A stretch of 64,000 nucleotides of DNA. Origin: Thuidium tamariscinum (taxonomy: Eukaryota > Streptophyta > Bryopsida > Hypnales > Thuidiaceae). The notes below the pieces were generated by a model that saw only the letters and a list, made by a program, of their open reading frames with translations, searched no databases and was not told the DNA's origin. The stretch spans positions 22,586,501 to 22,650,500 of the forward strand of contig OX344754.2 of NCBI GenBank assembly GCA_947034885.2, written 5' to 3'. Shown piece after piece: positions 48,781-59,881 of this stretch. Numbering within the stretch: the stretch's first letter is position 1; the number at the start of each line of letters is the position of its first letter. The position numbers were made by a program, and so were the translations under genes.

Positions 48781-48980
48781 TCACGAATGAGATTTCGAAT
48801 TTGCATATCTAAGGAAGGTCTGTGTAACTAGCATGAATGAGATTTCGAATTTCCATATCTGAGGAAAGTCTATCTAACTGGCATGAATGAGATTTCGAAT
48901 TTCCATATCTGAGGAAGGTCTATCTAACAGGCATGAATGAGATTTCGAATTTCTATTTCTCAGAAAAGTCTGTCTAATTT
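48781..48980. repeat. Four 50-bp tandem repeats
   Basis: Units start at 48781, 48831, 48881 and 48931. The core is GAATGAGATTTCGAATTTCC then ATATCTGAGGAAAGTCTATC. No spacers, so not CRISPR. It sits in the intron of the piggyBac gene, between the LTR and the transposase exon. Confidence 0.9.
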
Positions 48981-49581
48981 ATTAGAAGAGCCAAACGCTG
49001 CTTTAGAATGATCCAGTTAGGGCGGTTAGCTTCCAAAGTATACAGGTACAACTGAAGTGGTAGACAGTTGCCTTAGGTCGAATAGTCAGGCCTTGAATCT
49101 TCAAACTTTATCCCATCGTGTAAAAAAAGCTATAGACTGGGAAGCAAAATGATTGTTGCAATATCTTCAACGCGATAATGTTGGAGTTTGCTTTGCGGAA
49201 CGGGGCTCCAGTTTCATTACTGTATGAGAATATGGCAAAATTCGTAGACAAGAATTCCGTATATCATTGCAACATTCATGTCTGAATGTCCGACAAGCCT
49301 CCAAGTTCCATCACTGTCCTCATCTATTGCATTATTCCAAAAAAATGTGGTAGTTAGTAGTGTGCCAATGATAGCATCAGTGAATTACCAGTAAGCTTTT
49401 CATACGGCAAATTGTCACCGAAAAGTCTCAATCAATGTCATCAAACAAGATTTGGAGCTCGCATGTTTATAGGAGATTGTATTCTTTGAGATTTTAGTTG
49501 CGTCACTTCACTTTCTCTGCTCCCTTTCACCTCATTATTTCAAAACCTCATAACTAATCTGGTTGCAAATGTGATTGACAG
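48981..49581. other. piggyBac intron, distal part
   Basis: Non-coding sequence between the 50-bp repeats and the proposed acceptor at 49581. Nothing else recognised. Confidence 0.4.
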
Positions 49582-51875
49582 GGCATGTGATGAGTTGCAA
49601 CATAGACAGAGGCGTGCGATCAGGGAATTGGATCCCGCCTTTGCAGCAACCGTCAGAGTGTAGGAGTGGCTTCAACGCAACAACCATGAAGATGATGATG
49701 TCGTCTCTGGCTCTGATGAAAATTTGCTGGAACTACGTGGTCCCTTTGGACACGTGAGCCATCGACCATTGCCCTCTGCGGTGTGGGTCTCTCTTCGACT
49801 TCTTGGATATGATCTGATTCAATGGGGAGGCTTACAAGAGTTCGTAGGAGAGCCTCATCAACGATGGCAAGAAAAAGGTGTACCGTACTATTTCGTCTTG
49901 TTCCAAGGAAGCGTGGGTGGCCACAAAGTGCGTGTTGCAGACTGTCGTTTGTTGGAGGATGGCAGGGCTTGTGCACCAAATGCCAACATTGCAGGTCCAT
50001 CTACTTGCAACAATGAATGCTCAGATGACGATGATATTCCAGAATTCCCAACCCAACGCTTAGACTCGAAACTTGCCAGTGCATCGACAACAAGGGACAA
50101 ATGGAGGCAACCTCACAAGGAACACATACTTAGTTCCTTCATCGAGCAGTGATGACAGTTCCGAGCCTGAGTGGAGGCCGGACTGGCGAGATTTTGCGAG
50201 GGATGCGTCGTCCCTTGACTACTCTGATTCTGAGTGAATCGGAGGGGGGGAGTGTCAATCTCCGTCATGAGATTGGCTACTACGAAGGTGACGGTGACTT
50301 GGATGATATGGAGTTCCGAGCTCGCTACCATGATAGGTTTTGGCAGAGCTCGAAAACCAAGATCTTAGGTGAGCGTGCCTCATTTCATGGACCACAGGCA
50401 GGTCCAACAACTAGAGTGTCTCGCAGAAGGACTTCAACTCTACATTTTTTTTACTTATTTTTTATTGAGGCGGTGTTGAATAAGGTGGTCGAACAAACTA
50501 ATATCTATGCAGCTCAGCAGGGAACAGGACGCTCGAAGCATACCAATGGTGGGCTACATTGGGTTCCAACTTCCCCCTTGGAAATTTGTGCCTTTGTAGG
50601 AGTTGCAATTCTTATGGGTATCAAGACATTGCCCACTATACGAGACTATTGGAAGCGGTCCGAGTTCTTGCATTGTTCTTTGATTCCTCGTGTATTTACA
50701 CGGAACCGCTTCGAATCTTTATTACGATGCCTTCACCTCGTGGACAATACGAGTATAGTGACGAACCGCGAGTCAGCTGAGTACGATAAGCTTGCAAAAG
50801 TGCGGTGGATCATTTTAGACTTTGTCACAAAGAGTCGATCGTTGTACAACCCAGAGAAATTCATCACGTGTGATGAGATTATGGTTGCTTATCAAGGACA
50901 CTACTCTGGTTTTCGACAGTACATGCCTACGAAGCCCACAAAATATGGCTTCAAGTTCTTCGCGGTAGTATGTAATCCTTCTCGATATATATACAACCTT
51001 CTACCTTATGTTGGAGCCTCAGGAATTCCAGATCGTGGCCAAGGCAAACGAGTGGTGTGTGAGTTGACGGTGGGCTTGGATGATGTGGGTCACACAATTG
51101 TATGTGACAACTTCTTCACATCTCCAAAATTATTTGAAGATTTATATAGACGCGGGATTTGGGCAACCGGCATCTTCAGGGAGAACCGCATTGGATTGCC
51201 AACCTCACTTTTGGGACAGAAAAGGGGTAATCACCCCCGTGGCACCTTGATTTGGCGCATGCACGCCCAGCGCCGCATGGTGGCTACATGCTGGTATGAC
51301 TCAAAGCCAGTATATATGCTTTCCACGTCTCTAGATCCAGTAGGTGAGGGAGCACGTTCTATGCGTTGGGTGGTAGGTGTGCGCACACCCATTGCATCTA
51401 CACGACATCAAGTGGAGTATCAGATGCACATGAGGGGTGTGGATGTTGTGGATCAAATGCGCACGGATTATAGTGTCCAATTTCACTCACACAAGTGGTG
51501 GCACAAGCATTTTTTTTCATTGTGGATTGCTGGTTGAACAATTCATGGGTGCTACTAAAGTACGACCGCTTGACTAGAGGTGAGACGGTATATCAGAAGA
51601 GGCTCCAATATCACATGGACATTGCAAAGGGTTTGATCACACCATGGTTGGATGCACCATCGACATGCAAAGTAGAGTGCCTTCGCCACCCAAGTGCTTT
51701 GCACTACAGTAGCATCCACCCTTCTCTTTGGCGTAGGTGCATTGTGTGTAAAAAAAGGACGCGATTTTGGTGCACATCTTGTGTTGGGGCTCACATGTGT
51801 TTGGATAAGTGCTTCGTAAAAGTTCACAGTCAAAAGAAATGGGCCCTGCGAGTAACTAGAGCACCCCGTCATTGA
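49582..51875 (+). pseudogene. piggyBac transposase, frameshifted
   Basis: DDD-type cut-and-paste transposase (DDE_Tnp_1_7) acting at TTAA. The N-terminal part (49583-50152) is acidic and interrupted: TAG at 49661, and a typical acidic segment (SSSSDDSSEPEW) lies in another frame near 50137-50172. The catalytic core is open from 50149 to 51537. In that frame the three catalytic Asp lie in CDEIMVAYQG (residue 242), VCDNFFTS (320) and RGVDVVDQM (432). The 78-residue spacing of the first two equals D268-D346 of the cabbage-looper transposase. At a T run (51510-51517) the frame shifts by one base, and homology continues in 51495-51875. That part ends in a Cys-rich finger (CIVCKKRTRFWC, CLDKCF, H) as in active family members. 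Not functional as it stands, but little eroded. Confidence 0.88.
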
Positions 51876-53319
51876 CATACGTTTGCAATGGGCAAGGTTG
51901 AGAACAGCTTGAAGTTGTTTCAAGTATAATTATGGCTAGGAAGAAAGTTGGCACAATTCGTTAGCATCATTTTGAGTTTTGTATGAGTTTTGTATGGGTG
52001 TCATCGCAGAAGTTGAAGGGTTACATTTTGCTGACACTTCTCAGACCTCACCATGCCTATGCTGTCACGTGCAGGTGAAAAACAATGAAGGGCGGGGTGA
52101 GGATGGCAATTCCAAGTATACGAGAGGGTGATAGATGATGCTTTATGCAGCCGCCTTTCATACTCCAAGTGGTTTCCCTCGGGGTTGTCAAGTCTCTTGA
52201 ATTCAAATGTGTTGGAAGAAGTTAGCGTAGTTGTTCATTTTCGAAGTCAATATTCCATGAATTGAACTTTCACCAGATTTTGGGTGTTTCACCTTTCAGT
52301 CTTCAGTGCTTCTCGTTACTTTTGGCCTTCTTCCGTCTTCCAATGGTGCCAGAATGGTTGGTTGGCCTTTCTCGCCTTGCAGCATCCGGATGGGACGTTT
52401 GACTGCTTTCATATTGTAAACTTACGAGTTTTTACCGTGAATATACAAGCAAAGAATGAATTTGGAGAATTTAGCAGATGGAGTTGACGCGGGTTCCCTA
52501 ATTGTGACGGTCTTACTGTATTTAGGTGGGTATGAGTTCAGTACTGGCAAAAGGCCCACCCTCACGAGCCATTCGCATGCATTTAATGCTGTCCTATTTG
52601 TTCCTTGCTTTTTCTTGAAATTGGTCGTGGTGCTTCATTTGAGGTTTCCTATCGCTTGTTTATAACTCAGTACGAAGGTCCCGAATTCCTGATGGCAACT
52701 GCACTTCGAAAGCCTACCCGAATTGCCAGCAAGGTTTCAGAGGCCAGCACATAGGCCGCAGGCAACCAAGGCAGTGGGCGGAAGTTATGTAGCACCTCCC
52801 CTTTGGTTTATGCTTCAGCTGAACTTGGTAGTTGGGCCACTGGGCGCGGGAACACGGAGGTGGCATGGTACTAACACGGCATGTGCCATGTTGTCAGTAA
52901 CCACTGTACACAGCTTCCGGTTCGTGATATTTCTCGGCACCGTATCAGCCACATTTATGGCCTCGTTTGTTCAATCAATTGATGTCAGTGCCAATTGAGA
53001 ATTGGCAGAGTGGCAAAGGACCTTTTCTCGCAGCGCCTCCCTGAGTTTTAGCCTTCAATTTGACCTGTACCTTCCCTAGTTATAGCCGACAGGCTTGCCC
53101 CCCTCCATTTTACACCGAACACCAAAATTCCAGGGGAGTTTGACTGCTATAATTTCCCAAAATATACAATGAAAGCATTTGCGACTGGTCCTCATCTGTA
53201 GCTTGCATTCCCCTCTATCGATTTATGCGGTCACTTTTTCCGGATGATCGTTTTCAACCTCCGGTGGCCATTTCAGTGGAAACACCCACGTCAGGTCTAC
53301 TGTTCATGCTCCACGAGCT
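51876..53319 (+). other. piggyBac 3' region
   Basis: About 1.4 kb of GC-richer sequence between the transposase stop and the right terminus. Short frames only (for example 52723-52998), no recognisable domain. Presumably 3' UTR and subterminal DNA. Confidence 0.45.
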
Positions 53320-53332
53320 GGGCGCTCAGGGG
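53320..53332. repeat. piggyBac right terminal inverted repeat
   Basis: GGGCGCTCAGGGG followed by TTAA (53333-53336). Inverted match to 42012-42024. Confidence 0.9.
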
Positions 53333-53336
53333 TTAA

Positions 53337-54072
53337 TCCACAGTTCATTTTTCCCTTGTTCAAGCGTCCATTTCACAGTCCCTACTAGATGGTTGAAAAT
53401 GCCTGGTCAGTTTTAGAGCCCTCTCTTATAATTGTGTTTACAATGTCAACCCCCGAAAACCCATGTATGTGGCATGAGACCAGTTTTCATGACATTGAAT
53501 GACCTGGCAGAGTACTTAGGGTGATGTAAGATTTTCATCAATTCACCATTCAAATATTAAAAAAACTTTGTGACAAATCTGGAGATCCATTCTTCTTGAA
53601 AATTCATTGTATGGATTTTGAGCATATAACATTTGATCTTCAGCAAATACAGTTCAAACCCTGCTTGTTTCAAGGTACCTCAGCATCTTCTCCAATATGA
53701 AATCTGAAGGTACAGGATTCAAATGGATCCCAAATTTGAATGCCAAAAGGATGGTGAGGTTATGAGGAAATTCTCAAATTTTCAAGATGATCAGAGCATG
53801 CTTGTGGAAAACAAAGTTGCACCCTTCTGTGCTTGTGCAACACAGCATGCTATATTTCCCAAAAGTGGGCTCCAAATTTGAGCCACTTTGGGATCGAATC
53901 CTCATAACATTGGGTGCCTGTGCCTTCTGGAGGGTGTAGAATATGCCACACCCTTCACTGTAGAGAAAAGGTAGAGTCACAATGTGCTACTGAATGTTCT
54001 GCTGGACAATAGAGTGCAATAATCTACAACTGTCTATTGTCTATTGTGCCATTCAAGCATTTTTGCCTTTGA
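53337..54072. repeat. Dispersed repeat, copy with empty TTAA site
   Basis: 53450-53715 matches 39440-39480, 39757-39886 and 40838-40945. At about 53613 (TTCATTGTATGG) it lacks the 943-bp TTAA MITE present in the other copy. The rest up to 54072 is intergenic with no gene. Confidence 0.55.
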
Positions 54073-54283
54073 CCCCTAAAGCCCTAAATTGTGCTTTTTG
54101 GCAACATTGTGTTTTTTAGCAGCTCATTACGAATGGAATCTTTATTTTATTTTTTTCAAATTTTCACACAATATGTGTCCAAAGAGTAGCTTTAAGGCCC
54201 AACAATTTCAAAACTTTTTGACTACATGGTTAAAAAGTTATGGCATGATATGTTGTTTTCTTTACTCAACAAGCAACAACCCT

Positions 54284-54509
54284 AGTATGTGAGCATAGAA
54301 GTGTGAGCCTATGAGCCTATGAGCCTTGAGCCTAAGTATAAGTAAGTATCCTACACTCATTGAAGGTGTTTATAACATAAACACCTATAATATAGGTGCT
54401 TAAAACATAGATACACTGTTACCATTGAGGTGTCTATAATATAGACACTTATACTATAGGTGTATAGAACTCTAGGCTTATAGGCTCACACTTTCTATGC
54501 TTGCACACT
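54284..54509. mobile_element. Small hAT-type MITE with GTGAGC ends
   Basis: Inverted ends of about 35 bases around TATGTGAGCATAGAA and TTCTATGCTTGCACA. Flanks AACAACC at about 54275-54281 and 54510-54516 fit a 7-8 bp duplication. The interior consists of palindromic AT-rich units (CACCTATAATATAGGTG). Confidence 0.6.
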
Positions 54510-54697
54510 AACAACCATACTTGGTAGGTAGTCTAGGCAACTAAAAAACTTCTTTAAAAATTATTTTTTTAAGAAATAAAAATTTCAAATTGGTTTATAA
54601 GATTTCTATCTATGTAAAAAGATTTCAATCATTACATTTTGATTAATAAGTCAAAAATTATGAGGACTTTTAGTTTAAGGTACTTTGTAGGTATTTC

Positions 54698-54945
54698 ATT
54701 AGAGGATTTTTGAGGCCATGGGAAGACTACAGGTTCCTAGATTGGAAGAACACAGTTTTTGCCACGTGAATAAAAATCCTACGTGGTTGAGAGAGTACCA
54801 AGTCATAAAAAATATAAATAAATAATTTAGGTGGGGGGGATTTTTTTTATATTTCAGGACCCAATTTATTTTTTTGGATAAATGCTGGCCTGACAATAGC
54901 CAGCAATTACGAGAACAGTTTTAGGGAACAGCCCCGAAACGGCCT
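54698..54945. mobile_element. CATTAG-type TIR element, eroded copy
   Basis: Starts near CATTAGAGGATTTTTGAGG and contains the family's TTTATATTTCAGGACCC segment. The right end (CATTGG) is decayed and adjacent host sequence appears deleted. Confidence 0.5.
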
Positions 54946-55754
54946 TTATAGCATTGGGTGAAGATTGTTTATTACAATATTACAACCATTGGGATTGGAA
55001 TTTTTTTATTTTTACAAATAAATTTTTCACAATTTAGTATTGTGAATCATTTTCTACTTCTTTCTACTTACTAATTTTTTTCCTATATATTGTACAGTTC
55101 CCAATGATTTGAAATTTTTTGAGCATGTATAGTAGAGGTACCCATAACCGACAAAATAAGTACATTTAGACATGATCTGGACAAGTGCAAAGCAATTCAA
55201 ATATTTTAAGAGGTGCATCGACAAAAATGATGAAGATTGTAAAATTTTTGGTAATTTTATCTCTTGAATTGAAATTACTATGAATTTTGAAAGGCAAAAG
55301 TTGGGCTTGACCTATAACCAACATCTAGACTCATCCAATTTCCATCATTCAAGAATACTTTCCCACTAATTACTTCCTACATTTATGCTCACTTATATGC
55401 AGGGTTGTCATAACGGGCGAGTTAGGGTCACCGGACGTCCCGGACGGACGGACGGTCTGGACGGACCGGACGGGTTTATTTTCCAAAGTAGTGGAAATTT
55501 TTAGGGTTGACACGTCATCTCAGAACGCGAAATCCAGAGCACGGACGCCTTTGTCAAGGTGCAGACGCGTATATGAAGGGCGCGGACTTCACCGTGACAT
55601 TGTCAAGGCGTGGACGCGTATAGGAAGGGCATGGACTTCACCGTCAACTTCAGGGCGGGGACCTGAGACAGGGCGGGGACGCGAAAAATGACAAGGTGCA
55701 GATGTCAACTTCTTTCTGCTTTTGCAATTGGAGTTTTGAGAATTTGGAGGCATG

Positions 55755-55810
55755 GAATATACCATTGGAAAGGTATTCAAAATACCTTTCCAATGGTATA
55801 TTACACGCCT
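55755..55810. repeat. Short hairpin, TATACCATTGGAAAGG type
   Basis: ATATACCATTGGAAAGGTAT and its reverse complement lie back to back. The same hairpin recurs at about 58530-58585 and 58790-58845 in the other arm of the hAT. Confidence 0.85.
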
Positions 55811-55912
55811 CTAAATTCTCAAAACTCCAATCGCAAATTGGAAAACAAATCTGCTGCCAACATCCACAACGCAGTAAATCCGAGGCAGGGCGCGGACGCA
55901 AGGCAAGGCGGG

Positions 55913-56104
55913 GACTTCAGGGCGCGGACACGAGGCAAGGCGGGGACTTCAGGGCACGGACGCAAGGCAGGGCAGGGACTTCAGGGCGCGGACGCAAGGC
56001 AGGGCGGGGACTTCAGGGCGCGGACGCAAGGCAGGGCGGGGACTTCAGGGCGCGGACACGAGGCAGGGCAGGGACTTCAGGGCGTGGACGCGAGGCAAGG
56101 CGGG
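55913..56104. repeat. Six 32-bp minisatellite units in hAT
   Basis: Units start every 32 bases from 55913; the core is GACTTCAGGGCGCGGACGCA. Very GC-rich against an AT-rich background and lacking stops, which creates artificial Gly/Arg-rich open frames. Confidence 0.92.
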
Positions 56105-59100
56105 ACCACAAACTACGTGGGTGTTTTCAAATGGCCTTGGCCTTGGGGTTCCTCTTCTTCACTAAACCCGCCCCCCCAAAAGGCCACATTAATTACTGTC
56201 AACTCATTTGTGCACGGTTGACTAGATCTCCAAGTACATGGAGGTCAAATGGACACATTAAGAACTCCACCTACCAACTACAACTTGCACAAGGGTGGAG
56301 GCCTTTGAGAGCTAAGTGCATTTCTCTCTCTTGTGGCCTAACTCCTCAAATCTTCTTTCTCACAAGACCTTGGATTCTTCATTCTTGAATTGAATCTTTG
56401 GGAACTTGGAGGATAAAATAGTTCTTTTGTTTGTATTTGTTTTCCTCAATTTGATTCTTGAAGGCTTTGGATGGGGTTATTAGAGGGTGATGTAGCCCTT
56501 GCTATTTATTTATACCAAAGCTTGGATATGTAGGTTATTTTTTGACTTTCTCTTATAGTAGTTTTACTTAATTATTTATTGTGTAAATTCTAAAGAAGGG
56601 ATTTAGTGAAGGGCTCGTCTTTTTCTATTGCTTTTTTAAGTAATTTGAATGAATGGTTTTTTTTCCCTTACCATTTCTTTATTTTACTTTAGAAAGTGTG
56701 AAGAATTAATTAATAATAGTGGAGGCCCTCGTTCTTCATTTATTTTAGGGCGGTGTACAATTGAGTTCCCCTAGGGATTGTTCATTTAGTTATTGAATGC
56801 ATGAAGGAGGGATTTGGAAGAGAGGAGGAGGTGACTTTGTTGTATTTCTTAAAATCTTGAAGTAGAGTTTTTAGTTTTTGAGGAATTTATTTATTTTGGA
56901 TGAATGTCTTAAAAAATGATACAATGGGGACCAAGGGCACTCTCTCTGCATTTTTCTTTTCATGTAGCATTTATATTGTTGAAGGGAATTTAGAATTTAA
57001 TTTTTTAATGATTGAATGAAGGATTAATCACACAATTTTATTATCTCAATCCTTGAAGGTCACAATGGATATTATTTTTTTTCCAAATTTTCAAAGGAAA
57101 GTCTTAGATACTCTAAACTTAAATTCAATACTTCAATTCTTGCTTTTCAATAAAATTTTATTGAAAGTTGAATTTAGCTTGAATAAAAGACAACCTTTCT
57201 CACAATTGCAATAAGAAAGACAAAAATTAGGTAAAACTAATATTTTCCATTTATCCTATTGACACAATTAATTGTATAGTTATCTAGAATATGAAATAAC
57301 ATTGATTTTTATTATACAAAGAAATAAATTTAAATGATTAAAATGCCTCCACTTTAGCTCCATCCTTTTTATATTCACAATTAGATGTTGAACCAAACTT
57401 AGGCAACATATAATCTTTCTTTCCATTCAAAGAAAATTTAAATGAATTCAATCCATTCAATAAAATAATTCAAGTGCCTCTCGTCTTGTTCCTTCTTTTC
57501 TATTCCAACAATAACTTGAATTAAGCAAAGCTAGGTATAAGCTTCAGCACCAATGGATAAAAGTATAGAAGAAACCTTCACAAGCCTTTTCAATGGACTT
57601 GGGGCAATGAGATTCTTCTTCTCCCTAAAATCAAGAAATTACTTTCATGTTGTGAGGTCATATTTGTACTAGAGACCAAATCTAGAAGTCCATGATGCTG
57701 AAATGGCCACATTAAATAATTCACCTACCTCAATCTTTAAAAGGATTAGAAAAGGCATGCATTTTTAATTTTGGGGCCTACCTTTCTATGTCTTGTTTCT
57801 ATCCAAGCACCTTGCCACTTCAATTTTCAACTCAATACCAAAACTTTTAAAGGGACACTTTAAAAAAACCCATTCATCCAAATTACTTAAAAAAAGCAAT
57901 AGAAAAAGACGTGCCCTTCACTAAATCCCTTCTTTAGAATTTACACAATAAATAATTAAGTAAAACTACTATAAGAGAAAGTCAAAAAATAACCTACATA
58001 TCCAAGCTTTGGTATAAATAAATAGCAAGGGCTACATCACCCTCTAATAACCCCATCCAAAGCCTTCAAGAATCAAATTGAGGAAAACAAATACAAACAA
58101 AAGAACTATTTTATCCTCCAAGTTCCCAAAGATTCAATTCAAGAATGAAGAATCCAAGGTCTTGTGAGAAAGAAGATTTGAGGAGTTAGGCCACAAGAGA
58201 GAGAAATGCACTTAGCTCTCAAAGGCCTCCACCCTTGTGCAAGTTGTAGTTGGTAGGTGGAGTTCTTAATGTGTCCATTTGACCTCCATGTACTTGGAGA
58301 TCTAGTCAACCGTGCACAAATGAGTTGACAGTAATTAATGTGGCCTTTTGGGGGGGCGGGTTTAGTGAAGAAGAGGAACCCCAAGGCCAAGGCCATTTGA
58401 AAACACCCACGCAGTTTGTGGTCCCGCCTTGCCTCGCGTCCGCGCCCTGCCTCGGATTTACTGCGTTGTGGATGTTGGCAGTAGATTTGTTTTTCAATCT
58501 GCGATTGGAGTTTTGGGAATCTGGGGGCGTGTAATATACCATTGGAAAGGTATTTTGAATACCTTTCCAATGGTATATTACACGCCCCCAGATTCCCAAA
58601 ACTCCAATCGCAAAAGCAGAAGAAAGTTTACGTCTGCGCCCCAACGTCCGCGCCTGTCTTTGCATCCCCGCCCTAGCGTCCCCGCCCGGCCTTGCGTCCG
58701 CGCCTACTCATGGACTCTCTGCATAGTGGATTTTGGTAGTAGATTTGTTTTCCAATTTGCGATTGGAGTTTTGAGAATTTAGAGGCGTGTAATATACCAT
58801 TGGAAAGGTATTTTGAATACCTTTCCAATGGTATATTCCATGCCTCCAAATTCTCAAAACTCCAATTGCAAAAGCAGAAAGAAGTTGACGTCCGCGCCTT
58901 GTCATTTTTTGCGTCCCCACCCTGTCTCGTGTCCCTGCCTTGTTGAGTTGCGTCTGCGCCCGTGGTCTCTAGGTGGCATGAACTTAAATCCACGTGGATT
59001 TTTTATTACCTTTTAAAAAAGTCAGCTATGTGTTGACCACATCGGACGGGCGAGAGCTCTATCGGACGAACGAACGGGCGAACCAGACGTCCGCCCAGTA

Positions 59101-59351
59101 TGACAACCCTGCTTATATGTCATTCACTTATTGGTTCAAGCCTTGAAAAAGTACAAAGACACATATTCCAAGGAAAAAACAAAAATCCATTCCAATCTTG
59201 TTTGGAATAGGGTATCCTATTTATTGTTGATAGGGCGTGTGTCAAGAATTGATACCTCTACTATAGCCAACTTGCATTAAAGGATGAATTCAAAGAGTAA
59301 CCACCATTTTGAACATTTTTTCACACAAATGTGACCTTATGAAGTGCAACA

Positions 59352-59803
59352 ACCGGGGTTGCTATTTTGTGAGCTTGTGAGCGGGAGCTTGTAAGCCTGT
59401 GAGCCTGCGAGCCTACACAATTTTTTGAAGATTCCATCTAAAACTTTTGGCCAAATTTGATTAACTTTGGTAAATTTTAGTGCCTATTACCGTGGAACTA
59501 TTATTGTGGACCTATTATTGTGGTCCCTTGAATAACTTTGTTTTACCATTTATTGTACTTTGCTAGATTTTATGAAGAAAAAAAATTAGTGACTAATTAT
59601 AATTTTTTTGATATCAAATGAGGTTATTTCAAAAATTTAGATTTTTGTGAACACTCTTCTTAGTCTTGCTTTTTAATATCTCTTGGCATTGAGGGGAGTC
59701 CTAAAGCTCCGATTTAAATAAATTATTTTTTCCCTCCGCAATTGTGGGACTCCCCTCGGTGCCGAGGGGAGTCCCTTGGCCAATTTTTTTTTTTTAATTT
59801 TAA

Positions 59804-59881
<78 letters not shown>

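Larger units (their letters stand above)
43971..49581 (+). other. Proposed intron of piggyBac gene, hosting solo LTR
   Basis: GTGAGT donor and TGATTGACAG acceptor. The 5.6 kb length falls to about 1.4 kb once the solo LTR and its duplication are removed. Splicing joins AA|G to complete a Lys codon and continues in frame for 26 codons to a TAG at 49661. Besides the LTR it holds the 50-bp tandem repeat at 48781-48980. Short open frames at 43975-44457 have no recognisable domain. Confidence 0.55.
42012..53332 (+). mobile_element. piggyBac-type transposon, 11.3 kb, degenerate
   Basis: Perfect 13-base inverted termini CCCCTGAGCGCCC, directly flanked by TTAA at 42008-42011 and 53333-53336, the piggyBac target. 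It encodes an RG-rich first exon (42651-43970) and a piggyBac transposase (49582-51875) with several disabling changes. It also contains a foreign 4.2 kb solo LTR. Without the LTR and its duplication it is 7.1 kb, unusually long for the family. Its base composition is markedly more GC-rich than the surroundings. Confidence 0.92.
55400..59111. mobile_element. Non-autonomous fold-back hAT (3.7 kb)
   Basis: Termini CAGGGTTGTCATA, flanked by an 8-bp duplication CTTATATG (55392-55399 and 59112-59119), both typical of hAT. The paralogue at 15085-15496 has the site once (CTAATGTG), confirming the insertion. About 1.2 kb at each side are inverted copies (55400-56670 and 57866-59111), with a spacer of about 1.2 kb. 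GGACGGACGG-type runs lie just inside the left end. Open frames here are products of repeats; there is no transposase. Confidence 0.9.
55130..59263. mobile_element. TA-target element interrupted by hAT
   Basis: Ends TAGTAGAGGTACCC and GATACCTCTACTA, flanked by TA (55128-55129, 59264-59265). The host MITE has a single TA at this point (GCATGTAGCC near 40210 on the - strand). Without the hAT and its duplication it is 414 bp, matching the uninterrupted copy at 15085-15496. Tc1/mariner-like by target (inference). Confidence 0.8.

Noticed and set aside
55913..56104. CRISPR-like regular repeat array
   Set aside because: Units are contiguous without spacers and lie in a eukaryotic hAT element. The same applies to the 50-bp units at 48781-48980.
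55688..56388. Overlapping open frames of 177 and 230 codons in the hAT
   Set aside because: They arise from a stop-free GC-rich 32-bp minisatellite and the inverted arm; the same residues appear on the other strand at 58139-58570. No domain is recognisable.
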